Source of the DNA: an uncultured Lachnospiraceae bacterium | GTDB taxonomy: Bacteria > Bacillota > Clostridia > Lachnospirales > Lachnospiraceae | Length of the DNA stretch: 8,112 bases | Direction: 5' to 3' | Assembly (NCBI GenBank): GCA_910586615.1 | Contig: CAJUJP010000015.1 | Coordinates: 65,655 to 73,766, forward strand | Shown: in pieces, positions 1 through 5,537 of the stretch | How the letters are laid out: each line of letters starts with the position of its first letter | How positions within the stretch are numbered: the first letter of the stretch is position 1 | Translations under genes and position numbers: made by a program | Notes under the pieces: generated by a model | Database searches by the model: none | Seen by the model: only the letters and a program-made list of their open reading frames with translations | What the model was told of the DNA's origin: nothing

Positions 1-2
1 AC

Positions 3-31
3 AAAGTAACACATATAAACCATTATGTCAA
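3..31 (-). promoter_or_regulatory. Putative leftward promoter, related to the one at 3644-3672
   Basis: On the minus strand TTGACA (plus 26-31) is followed after 17 bases by TACTTT (3-8), a weak -10 preceded by TGT (extended -10 form). The first 20 bases from the -35 box match the promoter of the ABC operon in 17 positions, including all of GTTTATATG. It would drive a gene to the left of the window. Confidence 0.45.
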
Positions 32-48
32 TTATATATGACATAATG
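21..48. promoter_or_regulatory. Ten-base inverted repeat at the left edge, probable operator
   Basis: CATTATGTCA (21-30) and TGACATAATG (39-48) are perfect inverted arms around an eight-base AT spacer. The arm includes the -35 box of the putative leftward promoter at 3-31. The lack of a T-run after the stem argues against a terminator. A DNA-binding site is the better reading. Confidence 0.5.
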
Positions 49-80
49 TATATAAAAATTTAACTCATATTGTATTATAC

Positions 81-129
81 AGCACACACCTGCAATTCAC
101 GCTGAGCTGCACACCCGCAATTCAGGCTG
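81..129 (+). repeat. Imperfect tandem repeat of 24-25 bases downstream of the second membrane gene
   Basis: Unit 1 (81-104) and unit 2 (105-129) share the pattern CACACC-GCAATTCA-GCTG with a few differences and one inserted base. The pair lies eight bases beyond the TAG of the short membrane subunit. It has no recognisable function and may mark a small duplication or rearrangement near the gene end. Confidence 0.55.
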
Positions 130-137
130 TGAAAACC

Positions 138-641
138 CTACATCCTCATTACCGATATTCCCAGGACAATCAACATCGGCAGAATCAGATTGATCCCAAG
201 CGGCAGCAAAATATTTTCAACAGAAAAAGTGTTCATAAACACTCCCGCACAAAACATCTGACAGAAAATGGAGATACAGGCCAGACAGCCGCACAGCTTC
301 CACACCTTTCTGATCTGGAAAAGATAAAACTGCCTGCGCGAGACAGGAAGATACTGCAGAACATAATAGGTGGCCTTAACCTTGCCGCCCTCTTTATAGT
401 TATTGTATTTCTGTAAATAGTACAGAATCCCAAACTGATAAAGCGTAATCCATGCAAAAAAGCTCGCATCCTCCAAAGAATCCCATAGCTGACAGGGTAC
501 AATGCTGAGTATCATGGATATACCGATAAAGACCACCGCACAGAACTGATATATCACATGCTCCGGGCACCACGCCGTCCACTCCCTGAAAAAAATTTCC
601 AGCAGTTCCTGCTGTGCCCGATCTTTCTTTAATGCTTTCAT
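138..641 (-). CDS. ABC-2 type membrane subunit (second pair), shorter than its paralogue
   Basis: A membrane protein of 167 residues with four predicted segments (about 29-48, 61-76, 116-135, 144-164). The loop VKATYYVLQYLPVSRRQFYL (88-107), followed by FQIRK, aligns with the VKLHKMMYLCPVS loop of the first membrane subunit, so the two are paralogues. It ends at TAG (138-140) immediately after segment 4, whereas the paralogue continues for two more segments. The sequence after the stop gives no continuation of the permease in any frame that I can see, so this is either a naturally short subunit or a C-terminally truncated one. The ATG at 641 is preceded by AAAGGG; an in-phase-shifted ATG just upstream opens a different, unlikely frame. 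It presumably partners the ATPase encoded just upstream. Confidence 0.75.
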   Translation of the reverse strand: MKALKKDRAQQELLEIFFREWTAWCPEHVIYQFCAVVFIGISMILSIVPCQLWDSLEDASFFAWITLYQFGILYYLQKYNNYKEGGKVKATYYVLQYLPVSRRQFYLFQIRKVWKLCGCLACISIFCQMFCAGVFMNTFSVENILLPLGINLILPMLIVLGISVMRM

Positions 642-692
642 AATCCATAATCCCTTTCGGTTCGCTCAAATATTTACCTGTTTTCCTTCTCA

Positions 693-720
693 AACATATG
701 CCTTTGACTTATATAGTCAA
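693..720 (-). promoter_or_regulatory. Internal promoter with overlapping dyad before the second membrane gene
   Basis: On the minus strand TTGACT (plus 715-720) is followed after 16 bases by TATGTT (693-698), a fair -35/-10 pair inside the 104-base gap before the second membrane gene. The -35 box is one arm of a perfect TTGACT-N5-AGTCAA palindrome (704-720), so a bound regulator would block RNA polymerase. No terminator is visible in the gap; the gene could be read both from the main promoter and from here. Confidence 0.45.
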
Positions 721-745
721 TTCTAATCCCAAACTGTATCCATCC

Positions 746-1420
746 TTATAATTGACTGTAATAGTCAACGCACTCTCTAAATTCCCCTAAACACCCGTCT
801 TTCATAACAGCCGCATAATCCATTTTCCGCTCTATCTCCGAAAGAATATGGCTTGTCATGAGTACACTGCACTTTTCTTCCTTAATCAGTTCCCTCAGCA
901 TTGCGAAGAAATCCTCACGAAACACAGGATCCATTCCCGCTGTCACTTCATCCATAAGATAAATGCATGGATCATGAGCGACGGCAAAAGCAAGCTGAAA
1001 TTTAAACCGCTCTCCTCTTGACATACTCTTGTATGTTTTCGACGTTGATATCTCCATGAAATTCATCGTCGCCGTAAACCGCTCCATTGAAAAGTTATCA
1101 TATAAACGCCCCAGAAGCGCCGCATTCTGCTTCCCCGTACGCTCCTCAACAAAATAATTATCCTCCGAAACATAGCCTACTTTATTCATGACTTTGGCAT
1201 GATTTATGCTGATATCCTCACCGGCAACACAAATTCTGCCGTCGTATCTGCACCTTTCATCCAGAATATACTTCATCAGCGTAGTCTTCCCGGCTCCGTT
1301 TTTACCGATCAGACCGTAAATATACCCCGGCTGCAGCTCTATGTGGATGTCCTTCAGGAAAAATCCTCTTTTTCGTCCTGTCACATGAACAAAAGATAAT
1401 ACTGAACTCGTCCCGTTCAT
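746..1420 (-). CDS. ABC transporter ATP-binding protein (second pair)
   Basis: A compact ABC ATPase of 224 residues. Walker A is GKNGAGKT (39-46), the signature is MSRGE (133-137), Walker B is IYLMDE with catalytic Glu158, the D-loop region is AGMDP, and the switch His191 lies in TSHI. The Q-loop region reads VGYVSEDNYF, a YtrB-like variant without Gln. The start ATG at 1420 is preceded by GGGGGA at eight bases, and the gene begins 38 bases after the regulator stop. It is paralogous to the ATPase at 2691-3581 but lacks that protein's long C-terminal extension. The final codons (VDYYSQL and stop) contain the palindrome at 752-768. It should energise the membrane protein encoded at 138-641, or pair with the first ATPase as a heterodimer. 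Confidence 0.9.
   Translation of the reverse strand: MNGTSSVLSFVHVTGRKRGFFLKDIHIELQPGYIYGLIGKNGAGKTTLMKYILDERCRYDGRICVAGEDISINHAKVMNKVGYVSEDNYFVEERTGKQNAALLGRLYDNFSMERFTATMNFMEISTSKTYKSMSRGERFKFQLAFAVAHDPCIYLMDEVTAGMDPVFREDFFAMLRELIKEEKCSVLMTSHILSEIERKMDYAAVMKDGCLGEFRECVDYYSQL
752..768. promoter_or_regulatory. Perfect dyad TTGACT-N5-AGTCAA at the end of the second ATPase gene
   Basis: TTGACT (752-757) and AGTCAA (763-768) are perfect inverted arms around GTAAT. The site lies within the last codons of the ATPase gene, so it may be partly coincidental. An identical-arm site with the same spacing occurs 48 bases away (704-720), which favours a real protein-binding pair. Confidence 0.4.
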
Positions 1421-1458
1421 CCAAAATCCCCCGTTTCTTCATAAATCTATCTGCCTGT

Positions 1459-1842
1459 CTATTCTCCATACAACGTCTGTGCCATTTCCAAAAAATCATC
1501 ACAGCTTAAACCCGCCTGTTTTGCCTCATGAATGATTTCCTCCAAACGTTTCTCAATCATGACAAGAAGCTTCTCTTTCAGGTAATCCGTATTGTATTCA
1601 CACACAAAAAATCCCTTGCCCGCAACCGAACGGATCAGATCCTCTTTCTCCAACTCCTCATACGCCCGCTTTGTGGTAATTACACTCACGCCAAGATCCG
1701 CGGCCAGTGCCCTGATGGAAGGCAGTGCCTCCCCGGTTTTCAACTCACCGGTCACGATCGCATTTTTTAACTGATTGACAATCTGTTCGTAAATCGCCAG
1801 TGTTCCCTGAGGCAAAATTGTTATTTTCATAGTTATGTTCAT
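1459..1842 (-). CDS. GntR-family transcriptional regulator, YtrA subfamily
   Basis: A 127-residue regulator with an N-terminal winged helix-turn-helix of the GntR family: IYEQIVNQLKNAIVTGEL (17-34), LPSIRALAADLGVSVITTKR (40-59) containing the recognition helix, and a wing at RSVAGKGFFV (71-80). Only about 45 residues follow, mostly two helices. This is the short effector/dimerisation tail of the YtrA subfamily and too short for FadR- or MocR-type domains. Two starts are possible: ATG at 1842 (AAGG almost touches it, GAGAG better spaced) or ATG at 1830, giving MKITIL, with GAGAAAGG 13 bases upstream. YtrA proteins repress the ABC operon that encodes them and respond to envelope-active compounds or other ligands. 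Here the gene sits between two ATPase/membrane pairs. Likely targets are the dyads at 3619-3664 and perhaps 704-768. Confidence 0.9.
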   Translation of the reverse strand: MNITMKITILPQGTLAIYEQIVNQLKNAIVTGELKTGEALPSIRALAADLGVSVITTKRAYEELEKEDLIRSVAGKGFFVCEYNTDYLKEKLLVMIEKRLEEIIHEAKQAGLSCDDFLEMAQTLYGE

Positions 1843-1865
1843 GCCTTTCTCTCAGTTCAAGAATA

Positions 1866-1885
1866 GTTGTCCCGTCATAGTCAAC
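1866..1885. promoter_or_regulatory. Degenerate dyad upstream of the GntR gene
   Basis: In the 72-base gap between the first membrane gene and the regulator, GTTGTC (1866-1871) faces GTCAAC (1880-1885), matching as an inverted repeat in five of six positions. On the minus strand it begins TTGACTATGAC, like the two perfect dyads at 704-720 and 752-768, but the spacing differs by one base. No -10 box lies at proper spacing after the TTGACT, so I do not call a promoter here. Confidence 0.25.
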
Positions 1886-1914
1886 ACACCACCACAACAT
1901 GCCATCTGCGTTCT

Positions 1915-2613
1915 TCACCCGGCCTTCTCATAATATGCCGCTGCCGCCAATGCCTCCCGCACATACTTCCGGTATCTGATCATAAGCGGAATCTGCACAA
2001 ATACAGTCATCCCCAGAATGATAAGGTCACCTGTCATATCAGGCTCCGGTTCACAGATCATCATCATCTGGAGAAAAATAACAAGCACCGCAATGCCCGT
2101 CATCAATGCCTTGTATACTTCCTCCTGAGCGAACTCTCTTCCATTGTCTTCTGCTTTATCGTCCGTCCTCTCCACTGCTGTAATCAGGATGCTTAACACC
2201 AGATCATTCAAAAAGATTGCCACAAGAGCAAGCACACTTCCCTCAAAGGCCGGAAGAAGCACCGCCATTCCGATGCTGACCACAGACATCTGCACAGCGA
2301 TTCTGAAGCAATAAGCTTTCCGCACACAGGTCATGCGCCCTTCAGCACTGACCGGACACAGGTACATCATTTTATGCAGTTTCACAGGATGCAGACTGAC
2401 TGAAACCATGATAAAAACAAAAGGCAGATACACTGCCAGAAAATTGAACCACAACTCCTGAGCTCCTTTGTATATAATCATATACTGTATAAGCGGGTTT
2501 ACCATGCAAAAGACCACCCCAAAGTTTGAAAACACTTCTTTGTATACATTTCCCCATCGGAATGCCATAAAATAATCCTTTGCAATGTCCGCTGCCAGAA
2601 TCTTCTTTTCCAT
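1915..2613 (-). CDS. ABC-2 type transporter membrane subunit (first pair)
   Basis: An integral membrane protein of 232 residues with about six predicted segments (about 31-48, 58-74, 102-121, 125-147, 170-187, 196-214) and a basic cytoplasmic start. The loop between segments 2 and 3, VKLHKMMYLCPVSAEGRMTC (77-96) followed by VRK, has the 'Y-L-x-P-V-S' pattern typical of ABC-2 permeases that pair with YtrB-like ATPases, and it recurs in the second membrane subunit at 138-641. The ATG at 2613 has an ideal AGGAGG seven bases upstream. Position directly after the ATPase gene, on the same transcript, indicates that the two form one exporter or a half of a larger complex. Substrate unknown; peptide antibiotics or envelope components are typical for the class, which is an inference only. 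Confidence 0.8.
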   Translation of the reverse strand: MEKKILAADIAKDYFMAFRWGNVYKEVFSNFGVVFCMVNPLIQYMIIYKGAQELWFNFLAVYLPFVFIMVSVSLHPVKLHKMMYLCPVSAEGRMTCVRKAYCFRIAVQMSVVSIGMAVLLPAFEGSVLALVAIFLNDLVLSILITAVERTDDKAEDNGREFAQEEVYKALMTGIAVLVIFLQMMMICEPEPDMTGDLIILGMTVFVQIPLMIRYRKYVREALAAAAYYEKAG

Positions 2614-2666
2614 ACTTATCCTCCTGCATATCGCAAGCCTGCCTGCGATACTGCTTAAATAGAAAG

Positions 2667-2689
2667 TTGAAAAATTCTTGATTTTTCAA
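2667..2689 (-). other. Intercistronic AT-rich hairpin
   Basis: A perfect nine-base inverted repeat, TTGAAAAAT and ATTTTTCAA with a five-base loop, begins two bases after the TGA of the first ATPase gene and 54 bases before the next start codon. It is not followed by a T-run (CTTTCTATTTAAG follows), so it is not a standard terminator. It could be a processing or mRNA-stability element setting unequal expression of ATPase and membrane subunit. Confidence 0.5.
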
Positions 2690-2690
2690 T

Positions 2691-3581
2691 TCAATACCTT
2701 TCACCGGTTTCCCGGCTCAGGCAATGTGCCGGAGCTGTGCCCCTCTTACTGTAAAAATACATAAATTCCTCAATAGACGGATATGTAATATCCAGCGCAT
2801 CGCCATAGCAGTCCGGCCGGCTGTGCCGTACCAACGCTTTGGCACCATACTTTTTGTCTTCTATATGCAGGATCATTTCTTTTGGCAGCAGGTCGATCTT
2901 ATATCTTTCACCCGATGCCATGCGGTATGCAGACCGGAAATGTTCGATATCTCCCGCAAATACCTGTCCGCCCTCTTCCAGATAGATCAGGTAATCTGCC
3001 AGCCGGTCCAGATCCTCCGTCAGATGGGTGGCAAGAATCACGCTCCTTGTCCCGTCTGCAATAAATTCCTGTATGATCTTAAAAAACTGTTCCCGGAAAT
3101 CCGGATCAAAGTTTCCCGCCGGCTCATCCAGCACCAGAAGCCCCGGCTCACATGACAGGGCAAAAGCAAACTGGCATTTCAGCTTCTCTCCCTTAGAAAG
3201 TCTGCCAAACCTTCTGTGCGGATTCAGTCCGAACTTTTCCAGACATTCTCCCATACGTTCCCGACTGTATTTCGTATAAAATCTGCCGAAACGATCCGCA
3301 TTGACCCGAATACTGTAAACCGGATCGAACAGTTCCTCCACCAGAACCGTACCGATCATATCGTGTATGCTTTCTTCATCCTTCTCATAGCACAGATCAT
3401 CCAGAAAAATATGTCCCTCATCCGCCCGGTATAACCCCAGAAGCAGATGAAGCAGCGTGGTCTTCCCGGCGCCGTTTCGCCCCACAAGGCCGCAGATATA
3501 ACCCGGAGGCACTTCAAAGGATATATTATGCAGACGGAATTTTCCCAGCTTCTTCGATACATTGTCAAATTGAATCTTCAT
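2691..3581 (-). CDS. ABC transporter ATP-binding protein (first pair)
   Basis: A complete ABC ATPase of 296 residues with a C-terminal extension. Walker A is GRNGAGKT (34-41), the signature is LSKGE (138-142), Walker B is LLVLDE with catalytic Glu153, the D-loop region is AGNFDP, and the switch His186 lies in ATHL. The Q-loop position reads TVLVEE, without the usual Gln. The last roughly 95 residues after the core have no recognised motif and end in a Cys/Arg-containing tail. I chose the ATG at 3581 because GGAAGGGA lies nine bases upstream and the product then begins MKIQFDNVSK, as ABC proteins normally do. The frame also has GTG at 3620 and ATG at 3614, but these have no ribosome binding site and lie almost at the transcription start. 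It energises the membrane subunit encoded next and resembles YtrB/BcrA-type exporters; substrate unknown. Confidence 0.9.
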   Translation of the reverse strand: MKIQFDNVSKKLGKFRLHNISFEVPPGYICGLVGRNGAGKTTLLHLLLGLYRADEGHIFLDDLCYEKDEESIHDMIGTVLVEELFDPVYSIRVNADRFGRFYTKYSRERMGECLEKFGLNPHRRFGRLSKGEKLKCQFAFALSCEPGLLVLDEPAGNFDPDFREQFFKIIQEFIADGTRSVILATHLTEDLDRLADYLIYLEEGGQVFAGDIEHFRSAYRMASGERYKIDLLPKEMILHIEDKKYGAKALVRHSRPDCYGDALDITYPSIEEFMYFYSKRGTAPAHCLSRETGERY

Positions 3582-3618
3582 GCTGCCTGTTCCCTTCCCA
3601 ATTTGATTTTTCATCCGC

Positions 3619-3664
3619 ACTGTTTATGTTCTGTACATACCAATATATACATCATATAAACAGT
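3619..3664. promoter_or_regulatory. Nested palindromic operator, probably for the YtrA-type GntR regulator
   Basis: On the plus strand the outer arms ACTGTTTAT (3619-3627) and ATAAACAGT (3656-3664) are perfect inverted repeats. Inside them TGTACATA (3632-3639) and TATATACA (3644-3651) form a second inverted pair with one mismatch. Both pairs share one centre (3641/3642), with four-base gaps between outer and inner arms and in the centre. The inner pair reads TGTA-N12-TACA, similar in layout to the known Bacillus YtrA site (as I recall it, AGTGTA-N13-TACACT). It covers the -10 box and likely start site. Binding by the GntR protein encoded at 1459-1842 is an inference. Confidence 0.6.
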
Positions 3665-3672
3665 TGTGTCAA
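3644..3672 (-). promoter_or_regulatory. Promoter of the dual ABC transporter operon
   Basis: On the minus strand the consensus -35 TTGACA (plus 3667-3672) is followed after 17 bases by TATATA (3644-3649), or after 19 by TATATT (3642-3647). Transcription would begin near 3635, about 55 bases before the preferred start codon at 3581. The promoter sits just downstream of the terminator of the preceding unit. Its -10 region lies inside a nested palindrome (3619-3664), consistent with repression. Confidence 0.75.
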
Positions 3673-3721
3673 GAGCTTTCTTACACCACATAGCTAAACT
3701 ACACAGTCAGACGCATGAAAC

Positions 3722-3778
3722 AAAAAAAAACACCGTTCCGCGCTTTTGGGATACCCTCCCTGGACGCAGTCCGGTGTT
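3722..3778 (-). terminator. Intrinsic terminator of the DUF5722 unit, with a large branched loop
   Basis: On the minus strand AACACCG (plus 3772-3778) pairs with CGGTGTT (plus 3729-3735), a seven-base stem, and the transcript then runs through nine T (plus 3730-3722). The 36-base loop can form short internal hairpins, GGAC/GTCC and GGG/CCC. It lies 38 bases after the DUF5722 stop. The opposite strand has a broken T-rich stretch after the same stem (from 3777), so weak bidirectional activity is possible, although no rightward gene needs it. Confidence 0.75.
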
Positions 3779-3815
3779 CTTTTCATTCTTTATGAAACTG
3801 ATCTTATATATCCTG

Positions 3816-5537
3816 TCACTGTGCCCAGGAGAGGGCTTCTTCAAGACTTTCCGCACCCAGGATATTCAGCATAAATTCTGTATGCTCTTCCGCCTCATCA
3901 GTATCTATGTATTTGAACGTATCAAAAATATATTTCGGTGTCTGATCCAGGCCGTAAATGCCGAATGACAGCCCCTGCTTTACCTCCTCCAAAGCGTCTG
4001 TCTGCCGGTTCATGATAAAGGCGTCCACATACGGATTCGCTTCGATAATATAATAGCAGTAAGCAAAAGCCGCCGCCTGCAGTTTTTCACCGGAAGCGGA
4101 AGTAAAGCCCAGCTCAGTGACCATAATGCTGCGGACATCGCCGTTCCGTTCAAGATACTCGTCCCGTTTCAGCACATCCGTCACCGTACTCAGATTCATC
4201 AGCGTAAGAATCGGGGCATTAACTGTCTTATCGTAAGTCTCCGTCCAGTAGTTGACCCTTGTGAGCGGATTCGGATAAGGATGAATCGCCAGCCCCCAGT
4301 CATAATTCCCCTTCAACTGCGCAAGATCATTGATTTTCTCCAGTATATCCTTCGCATTGAAATGGTCTTTGTTGTCTCCATTATTATTATTCCAGTCGTG
4401 ATCAATACTGAAATACACATTCGCATCGGCATAGCTGCTCTTTGCCGCATTATAAAAAATACGCATCGCTTTCTCAAATTCGGCGGCATACAGATCCGGA
4501 TCATCGGTATTCATATAATTCCAGATCTTATACTGGTTGATCTCGTTGGCAATGACCCAGTTGGATACAAGCCCGTGTTCCTTCCCCGAATACCGCTCCG
4601 CCAGGAAACTGGCTATAGCTTCCAGATACCGGCAGCCCTCTTCATCCGCCGTATTGAAGGCATAATAATAGGCACCAGCCTCCTTGTCCCGCGACAACGG
4701 ATGGATCAGTTCCGGGCAGTCATCGTTCCAGTCATTCAGAATAATAGCCGTGGAATTCATGCCGCTCTCTGTCAAATAAGAAAAAAGATTGTCATAGCCG
4801 TTGATACTGGCACCATTAAATTTGTACGTCCTTCCCTCATATTCATACGTGATCGTAGGAAGCGCTTCGTGTGTTGTCTCACCAAGGATATGTGACAAGG
4901 GAATATTATAAATCGCATATTTTACATCCAGATCCGTTAGCATAGGGGTCTGCAGCATCTGCGGGTCTAAAAGAAGCCCTTTCTTGGATTTTGGCGGCTC
5001 CACACTGACAGAACCATCGGCCAGCATCTCCGGGTTGGTGATACAGCTTGCCGCTGCAAGAGGTATATATCTGCCGTCAAAAAGCAGCGCCGGCACAAAC
5101 TGCTGAAACAACTGCCGGTTTTCATACTTCCACTGCAGCTTTGCATTTCTGTCCTTCTTCGCTGAAGCTATGGGTTCTCTGTCAAACTCTCCCGTAAAAT
5201 CACAGGTCTCATAGATATCAAAGGCAAAAAGATAAATCAGATGATCGTCACTTCTCGGTATTTCTGACATACTCAGGGATAATGCTACGGTCTCCTTGTC
5301 CTCCTGAAAAATACATTCTGTAATACTGCCGTAAGAAGAAATCTGTTCCTCATTCAGAACAATTGTCCCCTCTTTCAGTTTTTCCTCGGTATTCTCCTTA
5401 TTTTCCTGCACAGGAGTCTGTGAAACAGCCGGTTCAGCCCTGCCGCAGCCGGATAACCCGAAAGAAACGCCCAGAACCAGCAAAAGAAGCTGTATAAATA
5501 AGCTGTAATTTATTGTTTTTATACTTTCGGTATTCAA
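3816..5537 (-). CDS. DUF5722 lipoprotein, putative clan GH-A glycoside hydrolase
   Basis: A 573-residue protein starting at TTG. A hydrophobic signal (about residues 8-30) ends in the lipobox LSGC with Cys31, so it should be a membrane-anchored surface lipoprotein. A polar tether (about 32-55) leads to a beta-rich N-terminal region (about 56-200) and then an alpha/beta-barrel-like domain (about 205-550). Two motifs match the retaining clan GH-A pattern. NWVIANEINQ has Asn331-Glu332, expected acid/base at the end of strand 4. IMVTELGF has Glu475, expected nucleophile at the end of strand 7. YFSIDHDW (375-382) and WGLAIHPYP (414-422, His419) fit barrel strands near the active site. The composition resembles the DUF5722 family (PF18989), whose activity I do not know as established; the hydrolase role is inference. 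It overlaps the BMP lipoprotein gene by four bases, suggesting action on the ligand source of that protein. A strong terminator follows. Confidence 0.75.
   Translation of the reverse strand: MNTESIKTINYSLFIQLLLLVLGVSFGLSGCGRAEPAVSQTPVQENKENTEEKLKEGTIVLNEEQISSYGSITECIFQEDKETVALSLSMSEIPRSDDHLIYLFAFDIYETCDFTGEFDREPIASAKKDRNAKLQWKYENRQLFQQFVPALLFDGRYIPLAAASCITNPEMLADGSVSVEPPKSKKGLLLDPQMLQTPMLTDLDVKYAIYNIPLSHILGETTHEALPTITYEYEGRTYKFNGASINGYDNLFSYLTESGMNSTAIILNDWNDDCPELIHPLSRDKEAGAYYYAFNTADEEGCRYLEAIASFLAERYSGKEHGLVSNWVIANEINQYKIWNYMNTDDPDLYAAEFEKAMRIFYNAAKSSYADANVYFSIDHDWNNNNGDNKDHFNAKDILEKINDLAQLKGNYDWGLAIHPYPNPLTRVNYWTETYDKTVNAPILTLMNLSTVTDVLKRDEYLERNGDVRSIMVTELGFTSASGEKLQAAAFAYCYYIIEANPYVDAFIMNRQTDALEEVKQGLSFGIYGLDQTPKYIFDTFKYIDTDEAEEHTEFMLNILGAESLEEALSWAQ

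Noticed and set aside
71..80. TATAAT on the minus strand downstream of the second membrane gene
   Set aside because: No -35 box lies at 15-19 bases and there is no extended -10, so it is likely chance in AT-rich DNA.
3582..3620. Upstream GTG/ATG starts of the first ATPase
   Set aside because: They lie almost at the predicted transcription start without a ribosome binding site. The start at 3581 has GGAAGGGA and gives a normal ABC N-terminus.
4281..4895. Plus-strand open frame of 204 codons inside the DUF5722 gene
   Set aside because: It is fully antisense to a gene with clear motifs; its I/R/P-rich product is typical of a complementary-strand shadow.
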